NCBI GenBank assembly: GCA_963693365.1
Contig: CAVNZM010000010.1
Span: 1-64,000, forward strand
Origin: Amoebidium appalachense
Taxonomy: Eukaryota; Ichthyosporea
DNA: 64,000 bases
Reading direction: 5' to 3'
The notes beneath the pieces are model-generated. The model did no database searches. It was not told the origin of the DNA and saw only the letters and a list, made by a program, of their open reading frames with translations. Position numbers and translations under genes: made by a program. Below are positions 18,041 through 55,032 of the stretch, piece by piece (the first letter of the stretch is position 1; the number at the start of each line of letters is the position of its first letter).

Positions 18041-18480
18041 TGCAGTGTAGAGTAAAAGTGTAGACGGTGTAGGGTAACAAAATGGATAGGGTAGAGTAAC
18101 AATGTAGATATAAGTCTAGTGTGCACGTGTTGGCTAAATAGAAGCCAATATTTCTTCTGCGGTCTTGCCCTGAGAGGCTGCCCATGCCGGTGTTTTGTTC
18201 ACCGAAGGCCGTCTGAGAGGCCCAGCGAGCTTGAAAATTGGCATATCTACACGGGCGGAATAAGCCAAAATATGGATATATGCCCTGACTGAGAACAGGG
18301 ATAGTACTGTACAATATACAAGCACGACCTTCTAATCCGTGGCCCAGCTGCTCGAGAAAACGTGGAGAAAACACGCACACATTCTCAGCCAACAGACATG
18401 CACACGCACGCCGTGGTGCAAGACACACAAGCACCCACATACCCAGTGAATCTACACCACATACGCAAACCGTTACGCAC
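18041..18480. other. No gene seen
   Basis: Unique-looking sequence between the 49-bp array and a long CA-rich block. Short ORFs only. Confidence 0.4.
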
Positions 18481-18514
18481 ACACACATGCAAGCACACAC
18501 GCAACACACCCACA

Positions 18515-18551
<37 letters not shown>

Positions 18552-19064
18552 CAGACAAGAATACACACTCACGCGCACATGCATTTTACAATAGACACAT
18601 GCAAACACACACACACAAACGAACACACTCACACACGTGCACGCTCGCGCGGGCTCGCGCGCGCACACACACACATACATACACACATGAAAGCTAGCAA
18701 GCACACACGAGCATGCATGCGGGACGCTGTGTAAAACAAGCAAACACACGCCATCACCGCGAGAAGCACACACACACGCACAAGCGCGCACACACACGCA
18801 CACGTACACACACTCACACAAACACACACACACACACACACACACGCACATCCCTCTTTCAACTTCTCTTATTTCTGTTCTCTCTGCCCTGTGTTTCTCT
18901 TGCTCTCTCTCCCTCTCTCTCCCTCCCCACCTCTCTCTCTCTCTTTTGTGTCTTTTTATCCCCCCCCCCCCCCCCCCTCCCCCCCCCTTCCCCCACCCCA
19001 CCCCTCCTTCGCTCCCTTCCCCCCCCCCCCCCCCCCCCCTCCCCCCGCCCTCTCCCCCCCCCCC
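18481..19064 (+). repeat. CA-rich, CT-rich and C-run block
   Basis: Interrupted (CA)n at 18481-18700 and 18765-18850, (CT)n at 18896-18945, C-runs at 18960-19064, ending in a CnAn junction. Confidence 0.85.
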
Positions 19065-19066
19065 CC

Positions 19067-19255
19067 AAAAAAAAACAACAACGGGGTAGAGAGTACAGAA
19101 ATAAAGAAAGAAAGTAAAGGAAGATAACTGAGGAGGCGGAAAGGGAGGTAGGGTGGGGAGGGGGGCAGATTGCCAAGCATCCAGATAGGTATTCGCTGAG
19201 TGATGTGGCCAATGGAAGGACAGTGTTTAAATTTATTGCTGAAGTTTAATTCTAT
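19067..19255 (+). repeat. Dispersed repeat family B, copy 2
   Basis: Nearly the same as 20699-20900: AGAGTACAGAAATAAAGAAA, then GAGGCGGAAAG, a G-rich gap, and TTGCCAAGCATCCAGATAGG plus GGCCAATGGAAG. Both copies start right after a CnAn tract. Confidence 0.85.
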
Positions 19256-19852
19256 TGCTGAAGTTCAAATTTAGCCAAATTCCATTGGCCGACCAGCCTC
19301 TATACCTCGATTCTGATAGGTCCCTTATCATCCAATCATTTCTCCTCCTGCTTCTCTGAGGGCAGTGTGCTGACCGATGAACGGCGGCGCTGGCTTTTAA
19401 GAGCATGCGCCTTTTGGAGGTGGACAGGCCGATGGGCCTTATGCACACGGTAATGGAGCCCTGAAGAGGGGGGGGGGGGGAGAGGCGGGGAGGAGGGGGG
19501 CGGGGGGAGGCAGGGGGGATGAGGAATGTTAACTTTATGGTATTGCTATCTTAGTGGTGACCGCGGGGGATTGGGGGTTGAATTGGTTGTGAAGTCACGG
19601 TTCATGTTTCAAGTGTATGTTTTTCTTTTTTTCCTTTTTTGCTTTTTTTTTTGCTTTTTTTGGTTTAGTGTGTGGAAAACCCGCATGATGTAGTCCGAGG
19701 GTTGATTTGGGGGCCGGGTGGGGTAGGGTGGAGTGGGTAGTGAAAGCGAGGAGGGGGGGGGGGGGGGGGGGAGGGGGGGGAGGAGGGACGGAATGGAAGG
19801 GAATGAGATATAGAGATGGGGGAGAAGGGTGTGATCTTAAGTAGTTACATAC
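19256..19852. other. Presumed intron/flank of the GATA exon
   Basis: G-runs (19468-19480, 19754-19772) and T-rich sequence. I looked on the minus strand for the exon completing the second GATA finger and did not find it. Confidence 0.4.
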
Positions 19853-20072
19853 CACAAGCATTGCACACGGGCTGGTTGTTCTCCCCCCTCCGCCAGTTGC
19901 CTGTCCGATCCGTGCCGCAGTTGTGGCAGTGCACATTCTCCTTTGCACGTGCTACGGCCACATTGGATTGGTCGTGGATGGGCCGGGGCATTCCTTGGTG
20001 GGACTTTGCGTAAAGGCCGCATGCATTGCACATGTAGCGGTTGTACTCATCACAACGCCAGAGAGAGGTGGC
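19853..20072 (-). CDS. GATA-type zinc-finger transcription factor, one internal exon
   Basis: A minus-strand exon between a CACACAAAG acceptor and a GTATGT donor. It encodes the second half of one GATA finger (SLWRCDEYNRYMCNACGLYA), a linker of about 30 residues, and a second finger complete up to its last Cys pair (CHNCGTDRTGNWRRGE ... CNAC, that is C-X2-C-X17-C-X2-C). Two fingers with this spacing are typical of animal and fungal GATA factors, which bind WGATAR sites in the nucleus. The first Cys pair must lie upstream, and the basic tail after finger two downstream; I could not find either. The gene sits downstream of RBBP4 on the same strand. The finger has CD where most have RR after LW, so DNA contacts of finger one may differ. 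It could be a gene fragment. Confidence 0.85.
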
Positions 20073-20698
<626 letters not shown>

Positions 20699-20763
20699 AA
20701 AAAAACAGGTCAGAGAGTACAGAAATAAAGAAAGAAAGTAAAGAAAGATAACTTTGGAGGCGG

Positions 20764-20810
<47 letters not shown>

Positions 20811-20900
20811 TTGCCAAGCATCCAGATAGGTATTCGCTGAGTCATGTGGCCAATGGAAGGGAAGTGTTTATATTTATTGCTGAAGTGTAAAACTATTGCG
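20699..20900 (+). repeat. Dispersed repeat family B, copy 3
   Basis: Matches 19067-19255 through most of its length, but the G-rich gap is expanded to a pure G-run (20770-20806). Confidence 0.85.
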
Positions 20901-21178
20901 GTAAGTTAAAGTTAATTGCTGGTGACGCATGCCCCACTCATATCCAGTTTGCAAGCCATGCAGTCACCAGACTAGACACCATTTCCGTTTCCGGTTTCCC
21001 CCTACGTATTCCAGCAACCAAATTTGCTAAGGACCAGTGCAATACAACTATCAGTTGGCATAACAAGATATATCAATACCCGCCCTCTCATTCACATCAC
21101 CATTCATTCATGATCATACCATACTTAATTGCTCCCCCCCACCCCACCCCCCCCCCCCCCCCCCCAGTATCCACTATG

Positions 21179-32928
<11,750 letters not shown>

Positions 32929-34418
32929 GTTGGAAAAGTTCTGGATTCACACAACAGGGCAGGTTCGGGTGCCTAAAGGATGTGACCCAAGCGGAGTGCA
33001 GACATTAGGACTCAGACGGGTCAAGAATGCGAAGCACCGCACTTAGTTTAACCCTCTGTGTGAAACTAGGGCTGACACCATAACATGGCCACCAACCAGC
33101 TTCGCTCCCTGTCCCTCCTTTTTCTGCCTCGCTCTCTCACACTGTTTCTGGCATTCGCCCACAACATCTATTGTTGCTTGTCACTTTCCTGTCGTGTGTG
33201 TTTGTGGTGCGTTTGAGGATTTCGGCTGTGCTTCTTCTTGCCCAAGATAGCTTCCAGTTCCAAGCTTGTTTACGTTCATAACCGTTCACAGGTCTAAGCT
33301 TGATCAGGCAATAATCCCCCCCCCCTCTCTCTCCCCCTATCCCTTTTCCTGTGCCCCTATATATCTCTCTCTGTGACTTTGTTTCTTTTTCTCATACAAA
33401 TCCGCTCACACACTCTCTCGCTCTCGCCCTCTCGCTCTCTCTCTCTTACTCCCTCTCTCTCTCTCCCTCTTTCTCCCTCTCCCTCTGCCTCCCTCTCTCT
33501 CCCTCGAGTGCCGGGTAGCGGCCCCCCCCCCCCCCCCCCCCCAAAGCTAGGGGACTCACCCTATACCCTTTGTTGTTTGTGATTGGCTACATTTTCGCGC
33601 CAAGCATACCGGCTTTAACCGCCTAATTTGCTCACTTTTGAGTGGCTAGTTTTCCCCGCCGACGAGGTGAGTGTGACCGAGAGCGGCATGCAAGCCTATA
33701 CAACCACCAATATTACAGAGTCAGTATTGCCTTTTTATGTTGTTTTATATATTTCTTTTAATGATTATTCTTCTTTGTAGTAATAAATAGAACTAATCTT
33801 CTCCTGCTCAGGAAGGCTCAAATGCGTAATTTTGTCCGGTCCGTCCGGATCTGTTAAGCATTGTGATTCGTCCAATATCATGTACTCAGATTAGCACACC
33901 GGTGGACTGCCGTGGTGCCATCTCCCTTTCTGCTGACAGCCGCAAACAAACGCACACAACTATACGCAACTCTAACCTGTAAAGACGTCATATAGCTTTA
34001 CTATTCTCTCCAAGATAAAACTTGCTACTACTATTTGGTTCTTTTGTGGATTTAGGTAAGAGGGTGCGGACGGGTAAAGGGGTTTGCGAAGGCGTGTGAA
34101 AGGGTGTTGTTTAGGTGGTGGACGTTGGGGGGACCGAGGGGACGGGGAGGGATGGGGGAAGGGGAACCATAACACATATATATTGCCTGTCCGATGATCG
34201 GTTTTTTCGTGTCCGTTACACACTGCATTTTCTACTTTTTCGTTATAGTAAAATCTGCTCTCGTGCCTCCTTGTGCTTTTGTGTTTATGTGTTTTTTCCG
34301 TTTCTCTATGCAGTTTTTCTATGTTTTGTTGTTTTATTTTCTTTGTTTTTCGTTGGCGGTTTTCTTTTGTTTTTTTTCTGACAAGCAGCACACTGCTCCC
34401 CTCACAGACACCGCAACC
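32929..34418. promoter_or_regulatory. Divergent intergenic region between RBBP4 and RPA1
   Basis: 1,490 bp separate the two start codons, which point away from each other. A perfect E2F consensus TTTCGCGC lies at 33593-33600 with an inverted CCAAT (ATTGG, 33582-33586) 10 bp to the left. A weaker TTTCCCCGCC follows at 33651-33660. A (CT)n/C-run block occupies 33320-33542. No ORF of interest. Untranslated exons could lie here. Confidence 0.6.
33593..33600 (+). promoter_or_regulatory. E2F/DP consensus site
   Basis: TTTCGCGC fits TTTSSCGC exactly and is followed by C. E2F sites control S-phase genes in opisthokonts and plants. It is about 670 bp from RBBP4 and 820 bp from RPA1 start codons, so it could serve both. 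Confidence 0.5.
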
Positions 34419-46989
<12,571 letters not shown>

Positions 46990-47950
46990 ACCTCCCCTTT
47001 TTCTGTGATAGTTACATGTATTTTGCTTTGCTTTTCCGGGTTTTTTGTTTGTTTGGTATGAAATTTTCCGCATGTGTAATATGTTTGCGATTTCTTGTAT
47101 GTGCGCGAGAGGGATAAAATCCGGCGACAACGGCAGAAACGGGTTTTTGGATGCGGGATATACCCCTGGAGGGATAGATCTTATATTTTGAAAATTTAGC
47201 ATATCTACACTAGATATCCTGGAAATGCATGGATAATAGCAAAGATCTTGCATCATGTGTGTAATTGCACAGAAACGTGTTTGTGTTGTTGAACTGACAC
47301 ACACGCTGCTATTCATTCTATGGGCTATCGATAATAATGTATATCCAATATACTCTATTTGAGATATAACTTGAATTTTGCGGCATAAATGCGAGGCTCT
47401 TGGATGATTTGTTTCGATGCTGGGAACCAAAAATATTATAGCCATTCTTGTGTATCATGTTTCTTTTCTCTATCCACTTATATGCCATCGCAATGCAAAA
47501 TGAACAATATCCTCAACGCAACACTTAATGTTACATGTGCTCATATTTAGCTTGAATTTATGGTGTGACCCTACCGCACGCGCGCAAGTTTTTATGGTGA
47601 TAAAGTCAAGCTCGTATGAGGTTGTCACCAACTCATAACTCACACACCCACTGCTTCGGAACTTCGGCCTTAAAAAAAAAAAAAAAAAAAAAATCCTGCC
47701 ACCCCGGTCATCGAGCTGGCCTGTGCCATTTGAACCTTCCCTGCGGGACCCCCTCTCCCCCCCCCCCCCAACCACAACCACCACCACCAACCCATCCACA
47801 CACGTACACACACGCCGCATTCTAACACAACCGTGCGCGTGCTCACAACACATTAACACATGTAGATATAGCGCATGCACACACGGCCAGCCCGCGCAGG
47901 AACGTGCGTGAACGCACACACACAAATACACACACACATGCACGCGCGTG

Positions 47951-47990
<40 letters not shown>

Positions 47991-48556
47991 TTTAAAAGTG
48001 CTTGATAGTATAACACGCACACACACGTCACGCGGCATGCACACGCCCATTTTCTCACACACATGCATACACACGTGCGCTCACACATGCACTCACACAC
48101 TTGGATCTATTAGAAGATATGTCCGCCCCGTTCATTCGTAACAGTCGCACTACGCGCCGAGTTGAGCGCATTTATAATCAATTACATTTATTTATATAAT
48201 GCATGCATGTAGACACATGTAGGCATGTAGTAATATGATTAGAGGAGGAATATGAAGCACCTGCACCTCTGCTCATGCACATGCATGAACACACATGTAC
48301 ATGTGTGACTGTGTGACGCAAGCACGTGCATTATGTTTTGTATGTGTTACATTGAGTAAATAGTACACGTAGTATTTTCACGTCACCCAATAATAACATT
48401 GTGTTGATCATGATTTGCACACACCACTTCGGATTTTCTACCTACTCGAGCATGCACGTGGCCATAGTATGGCACCACACCATGACAGGTGCATATGGTA
48501 CTGACGAAACCCCAAGCTTTGGCAAATGCTTCCAACGTTCACACACGGTCACTTTC
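46990..48556. other. Region 3' of RPA1, no gene recognised
   Basis: AT-rich 3' flank with no clear AATAAA near the stop. A-run 47672-47693, C-run 47757-47769, CA-rich blocks 47925-47990. Short ORFs only. Confidence 0.4.
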
Positions 48557-48558
48557 TC

Positions 48559-48560
<2 letters not shown>

Positions 48561-48617
<57 letters not shown>
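48561..48617 (+). repeat. 57-base C-run
   Basis: Uninterrupted C, the longest C-run in the window; the sequence after it is not C-rich until 48717. Confidence 0.95.
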
Positions 48618-48619
<2 letters not shown>

Positions 48620-48934
48620 CCCCTGAGCTCTTTCGAGATCTGAGATCTCCTTGCATATGTAGCCGCAATTGCAACACCGGGGGATTCGGCCACATTTGAA
48701 CCCCATCCCCCCCTCCTCGGGCTCTTCCCCCCTCCCCCCCTCCCCCCTCCCCGGGCCCTCTCTCTCTCTCTCTCCCCCCCCCCCCCCCTCCCCCCCTCCC
48801 CCCCCCTTCCCGGCTTGCCCACAAACACGCACACACACACACGGGCACCCTGCCCACTTTCTATATTCGGAAGGTGGAGCTCCGGCACATGTTGCAAAGT
48901 ATGACTGCGGGGCTGCGCATTCACAACATGTTTC
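48618..48934 (-). CDS. Possible Cys-rich small protein (uncertain)
   Basis: A minus-strand frame opens with MSETCCECAAPQSYFATC and later, in the same frame after a G-rich stretch, reads FKCGRIPRCCNCGYICKEIS before entering the G-run. Two clustered Cys groups look like metal-binding sequence. A low-complexity middle and the homopolymer at the end make the model unreliable. No family recognised. Confidence 0.25.
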
Positions 48935-48966
48935 GCTCATGGAGTGCTGTGGAGAAGTACACGTGC

Positions 48967-49105
48967 TTATTTATCATAGTACCATAGTATTTGTTTGTTT
49001 ATCATAGTACCATAGTATTTGTTTGTTTATCATAGTACCATAGTATTTGTTTGTTTATCATAGTACCATAGTATTTGTTTATTTATCATAGTACCATAGT
49101 ATTTG
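48967..49105 (+). repeat. 28-bp tandem repeat (five units)
   Basis: TTTATCATAGTACCATAGTA plus TTTGTTTG repeats five times with almost no change. Contains a short dyad (ATAGTACCATAGTA). Confidence 0.95.
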
Positions 49106-50738
49106 GTAGTAGTCCCTAAAAAGGGTGCGATCAAACGAGAGGTAGAAAGCACAGCCCATGCCGTATGAGGCCAGGGCCAGGAAGGGGAAGAGAGTGTGAG
49201 TGCGGGTTTGTGTTTAAGTTTTGACGTGTGAAAAAAAAATGTGTAAACACGTCATTGTAGGTAGGGAAAGAGAGAGACAAACCGGGCATGTCATGAATCC
49301 GGGTAGAGATTTGAGACGTGCAAGGAGAGCACAACTGTGCTAATAAGAGAGAATGTGTGTATTTGTGTGTGCACGTGTAAAGAGCTGTGCATTGTTTGTA
49401 TACAAATGACATTTGTATACATGTATGCGCGAGTCAGACACAGGCCCACATATTACATGCTTGTGCGTGTAAATATGTAATTTGCCGGCCAAGGGGGGAA
49501 GGGGGGGGTGGGGGGGGGGGTAGGGCATGCACCTCGTCTCCAGAGTGGAGTCCCGTGACTGTGGTGGTATTCAAGTTATACTTGCGGTGCAAAGTGCAAA
49601 ATAAAACACAAATGTATTCGTGTGGCGGTGTGTGTGTGTTTGGGGGAGGGGTTGTTACAACACGTCCATCGAACTGTCATTGCAGCCACCGAGTTTACTG
49701 GTCCGTGATTGGACCAAAGCCATGTGGGTGGACATGCAGTGCCCTTGCCTTATATGGCAGGTGTGCTTCTAGAAGGTCTAGTGCCCATGTCATGTTGTGC
49801 ATGCACAGCCCTTCGTGGAATAATCGGAAACCAATGCCCAACCGCCCAATCAAAAGGCTGCGTTGACGTGACCAAAGACCAATCAAATCAATGGCAGTGT
49901 CTCTAATCCACCAATAGCATTCAAGATTCCATTCTAGTACACATTCCCATTGGCGTTATGCCGTTCCCCCTACACCCATCACTAACACACACCCATACCC
50001 ACACCGCCCAAGTAACAGAAATATACATAGCAAGGTCTAGGAAAACCTGCACTCCTACATAAATATCACAAGAATCAAATTTCAGCAAAAGACGCGCCAA
50101 AGGCTCCGCCCTCCATCACAGCATTCATCCCCCCAACGAGCATTTGCAGCCAGATACCGGCAGATTAACCATATTAGGAAGTACACGTGAACCACAACAC
50201 CCCATTACCTTAAATAAACTTATAACATTACCCGCCCAACTATCAAACAATATACACGTGTCAAATGGAGTGTCTTGTTTCTCAGTACAGTAAGCCCATT
50301 CACCCGTGTGTGCAAATGTTAACTCCTCACAGACACAATTTAACCCATTCACAAACCTACAAACCAAGCCACTAATCCTAACTTTCAAACATTCTGTCTG
50401 CCACAAATAAGTGGCCTTGTATTAACTTTAGTGTGTGCACGCCTGCCCAACCTTTAACATGTAGCACGGGGGGGGGGGGGAAAGACGAAAAACAGCAGCA
50501 ATAACAACAAAAAAAAAACCCACAAACAGAAATCAATTAAAAGACGGGAGGAAGTAAAAAAACCATCCAATCATACGTAACATGACTCCCTAAACAACCA
50601 AAATAACCGAAATTTCATCCTTGTTCGACAAAACGTGTTGTGTGTGAGCGTAGATTCAAACTCTGTGCATACATAAACGTGAAACGGATTTCTCCCAAAA
50701 CCCACCCAAATTTCCGAAATCTCCTCAAATTTCCTTAT
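49106..50738. other. Intergenic, no gene recognised
   Basis: Several ATTGG/CCAAT pentamers (49707, 49837, 49880, 49947) and a CTTATATGGCAG motif at 49748. ORFs up to 93 codons on the minus strand (50406-50125) match nothing I know. Confidence 0.35.
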
Positions 50739-52532
50739 CTAGTGGTTGGAAGCGTAGGTCTGCAGGGCCAACTTCTCGAAGTTTGCGGAAAGAGCTGGAA
50801 GGTCATTCCCTACATAGTCCCTCCTGGGCATGACCCCCTGGCCGTTGGGGGCGTTGAGAAGGGCTGCACGTGCAGCAGAGTAGGCCTGAGAGGATGGGTT
50901 GTCCAGACGACCAGCAGCCCTAATATGGAAGGTGGTCAGTGCACGTGCAAAGGGTAGTCAAATTGTACAAAGGGCTATATAATAGAAAATTACTGGCACA
51001 GCTTCCATGGAAACCAGTGCTCATGTTTTAATCTAGGTAATGCATGCTAACGAGCAATTATGAATGTAGAAAATGAGAATAGAGGTAATTGACGCCAGTG
51101 AGCAATTACAAATGGCACAAGGCAAGTGTGGGCAAATCGAGAAACACAGGGATCCATTTCCACAACACAAAGCACCATACACGCACAAGCACCAACTACG
51201 TAAAAAAAGCGTTAGCCCGAAAGATAACACCAACAAACTGAACAGAAAACAGACAAGGGCACACACTTAGTGCTGTGCCCACCTGTAGTGCTGGTGGGCA
51301 TTCATGTTGCTGCCAGACCAAGGCGCCTGCGGCACGGTGGGAGATGACGCCGGCCCAGAGGAGTAAACGGTCTGGGAGGGGGAGAGATGAAGGTGCTGGG
51401 CGGACCATGGCGCCTGTGTGGTGATGGGTGATGGCGTCGACACAGGCGAGTAGTACCAAGGGAGATCGGGCGTGTGCAGGGGACTAGCCTGCCCCGAGGC
51501 CCACGAGTTTGGAGGGGGTCCCTTGAAGGGGGGGTAGGTGGGGTAGCCCTGGGGGGCAGAGTGTTGCTTGGTGGGGTAGCGTTGGTGGTGACCGTTATAA
51601 CGGCCGCGCTGGCTGTCGGGGTGGGGGCCACTGCGCTGCGTGCGGTAGGCGGGGGCCGAGTAGGACTGGCTGAGCGCTGCGTGTTGCTGTGGGCCCTGCG
51701 GGTAGGCCCAGAGGTTGTCGGCAGAGGATGGCCAGGCGTTGTGCGCATCCACGGGCGAGCGCACGGGCCCATCGGGGGTGGATGAAATGACTTCACGCAC
51801 GGTCTTGAGCAGAGAGTGTGTGCGTTGCAGCAGGCTGCCGTCGGGGAGTGACTTGCGGCCCAAAAAGGTCTCCAAACTGGCCACCATGTCTCCCAGAGTG
51901 CACCCATAAAGGCTCTCAAGCAACTCACCGTACTCGCGCGCAACAGCACGACGCGCACAAGCACCCTCAAGCAGTGCAAGGAACTCCCAATACTTGGGCA
52001 CACGCTTGAGCCGTGCCAGGTCCTCCTTGCGAAGACCAAACGCACCAAGACGCTCGGCTGGGCGATCCTTGTCGACCTCCGTGAAGGCTGTTGTGTTGCC
52101 CAAATCCTGAACAGCATAGTCGCGAAGAGACTTTTTAAGCTCCCCGGTGAAAGGAACCGTGTCAACAACAACTTCGGCGTGTGCTGATGCATACATGCCC
52201 GCTGCTTGATCGAACGAGCGAAGGTTTTCCCAAACCTTGCGGTTGTTGCAGTCGTGGATGCCGAGGTCTTCGTTGTCGAGGAGAGAGAGGGGGAAACGCG
52301 TGGACGCAAAGCACGCGCTGAATGAGGCTACATCCCTGTTTGTGAGTGCGTAGAAGAGGGGAACATTGGGGTCTGCGCTAAAAGAAATGTGCTGCGTCTC
52401 TAGACGGCCGTTCGTAACATGCACGCGCCAGGAAAAACGCTCGTCTGGGGTAGGATTGGGGAGTTTGGGCGCGAGAAGGAACTCGCCCACGTCCGAATAG
52501 CGGTAGAGAAACACGTCGTCAGTACCCATCAT
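50739..52532 (-). CDS. Orphan protein, 476 codons, two exons
   Basis: Exon 1 is 52532-51283 (1,250 nt) and exon 2 is 50919-50739. The donor AG/GTGGGC and acceptor CATATTAG/G join in phase 2. The reading frame is otherwise open through a 1.25-kb exon, the longest single host exon in the window. Start chosen at the first of two adjacent ATGs (52532 and 52529). The N-terminal 270 residues look globular (SWRVHVTNGRLETQHISFSA, RVPKYWEFLALLEGACARR). Residues about 285-430 are low-complexity, rich in Pro, Ser, Tyr, Gln and Gly (YRTQRSGPHPDSQRGRYNGH). The last 60 residues (exon 2) are again globular. The layout resembles an adaptor or RNA/chromatin-associated protein with a disordered linker, but I recognise no domain. 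Two E2F-type sites lie 420-460 bp upstream. Confidence 0.8.
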
Positions 52533-53000
52533 GATGTTTGTGTGCGTGACCTTCGGAAAAAGTATACGGAAAAAAGATAACTCGGAAAGAAAAAAAAAAC
52601 AGAGAAAGACCTTCGCAAAACTATTCGTGCTAATGGTAGCTACGGTGCGCACACAACTACACACCTGCGCCCGTGCGTGTACGCGCACACACGCACACAC
52701 CCTTTTTTGCGACGGGGGAGAGAGGGTGGCAGCACAAAAAAAAACAACGCGGGAGCCTCTCTGCACCATTCGCCCGGAAGCATGTGACTTTCGGGCCATG
52801 ACCCAAAAGAGTTTCGGGTCGGGCTCACGTGCAAAAAAAAAGCCACTAGTCTCACATGCGACCCCTGAGAGCTCGCTCATGTGGTTGGAAAAGCGTAAGA
52901 TTCGAATCTGAAGAGTCACAGTGTACGCTTTTGTATTATTGTTTGTTTTTTCGCGCCAATTTGTGCTCACGTGGCCATGGTTGGCGCCAAAAAAAAAAAA
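52533..53000 (-). promoter_or_regulatory. Upstream region of the 476-codon gene with two E2F sites
   Basis: TTTCGCGC at 52949-52956 (plus) overlaps a CCAAT box (52956-52960). TTTGGCGC on the minus strand at 52991-52984 forms part of the palindrome TTGGCGCCAA. A CACGTG E-box-like hexamer lies between them (about 52968). All are motif matches only. Confidence 0.5.
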
Positions 53001-53123
53001 AAAAAAAAAAAAGAAACGGGGTAGAAACAAAGAGGGAGAGAGAGAATAAAAACATGCATTGAATGAAATAACTCTATGTATACGCGAAAGGGAAGGGAGT
53101 GCAACGGGAGGAGTGTGTACACA

Positions 53124-53530
<407 letters not shown>

Positions 53531-54114
53531 CCCCCCCCCCCCCTCCCCCCTTCCCCCCCCCCCGGACTCTCTCTCATCCCCCCATCCCGCTCTTCCCCCT
53601 TCTTCCCACCCCCTACCTCTCTGTTCTTCTCCCTCCAACGTTTTTTTTAACTCCCCCCCCCCCCTTCCATCCTCGCCTCTTCCTCTCTGGTCTCTTCCCC
53701 CCCCACACCCTCTCTCTCCCTCGGGTCTCTCTCTGCCTCTTTCTCTGTCTGTTTCTCCCTCTCAGATCTCTGTCTCTCTCCGCGACTTCCACGCTCGGTT
53801 TCCCCCCCCAACCTCTCCCCGCCACAGGCCTTCTTCCCTTCCCCCCCCCCCCCCCCCCCCCCCACCCCCCTCCCCCCCCTCTTCTCATGATCTCTCTCCC
53901 TCTAACTCTTTCTTAAGCTCTCTCTCTCTCCCTGCCCCTCCGCCCCCCCCCCCCCCCCCCCCCACCACCACCACCTTTTCCTCTCTGCGGTCTCTCTTCT
54001 GTCTCTCTCTCCCTCCCTCAAGATCTCTCCCTCCCTTTCTCTCCCGGTTCCCCCCCTCCCCCCCCCTCTCTCCCCCAAACCCCACCTCCCTCTCTCTCTC
54101 AGACACGAGTGTGG

Positions 54115-54158
<44 letters not shown>

Positions 54159-54419
54159 TTTACTCCGATCCCTCGTCCCTCTAGCCCTCCCCCCCCCCAA
54201 AAAAGAAAACAATAAATAAAAATAAAAATAAAATAAATAAATAAATAAAATAAAAAAGAAGAGGGAAGGAAAAAGAAAGAAAGAAAACAGGCTCTACTTG
54301 TGGTCCCTCACTCTCTCTACCGACCTCAATCTTTCTTTCTCTCTCTCTTCCGCCTTCTCCCTCTACCTCTCCTTTTCTTTTTTTCCCCCCAACAGATCTT
54401 TCTTGCTCTGGTTTCCCGT

Positions 54420-54454
<35 letters not shown>

Positions 54455-54485
54455 GCCCCCTCCGTCCCCTACTACTCTCTCCTGC

Positions 54486-54520
<35 letters not shown>

Positions 54521-55032
54521 TACTTCCTCCCACTCTTTTGTGCGTGTTTGTGTTTTGTATCTGGCACGTCTGGCCCGTGGTGCAAAGTGCAAATGCAATC
54601 ACATTATGGTCGTGTTTTACATTGACAAGCACGTACACCAACATACTCACATACAACTGCCACACTCCTGGCCGCACACGACACTCACACACACGCGCGC
54701 GCGCGCGCACACACAAACCTTTTTCAATAGTAGAGCTGGTTCTGTAGTTGGTGTGTTTTCAGTTCATGTTCACGCCTACATAGTGTTTTGTAACCAAGAT
54801 GCATACGTATCCAAATTGCCTCCTTGAAATGAAGAATCGATGTAGCCAACCAAATAATATCTTTCCATTGATTAAATTCCAGTCACTTTCAGTACGTCCG
54901 GGCCATCTGCCTGCAGATATCAGTAGTGCCCATGGCCATATAGATTGTGGCTCCAAACAATCGTGTTACGTATGTGTCCGTTTTCGTGACTAAGGCCTTT
55001 TTTTACGTGCACATGTAGCAAGCGTCGAAGCA
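53531..55032. repeat. C/T-rich low complexity, then unique sequence; no gene seen
   Basis: C-runs at 53530-53545, 53847-53866, 53945-53965, 54421-54452 and 54489-54520, a (CA)n at 54118-54155, an AAATA-rich stretch at 54207-54260, and unremarkable sequence to 55032. Confidence 0.6.

Noticed and set aside
50125-50406. 93-codon minus-strand ORF with several Cys
   Set aside because: It lies downstream of the stop of the 476-codon gene, has no splice signals that join it, and matches no family I know.
52860-52920. tRNA-like T-arm sequences (GATTCGAATC at 52900, GAGTTCGAGTC at 57512)
   Set aside because: No acceptor stem, D-arm or anticodon arm could be fitted around either; both are short palindromes.
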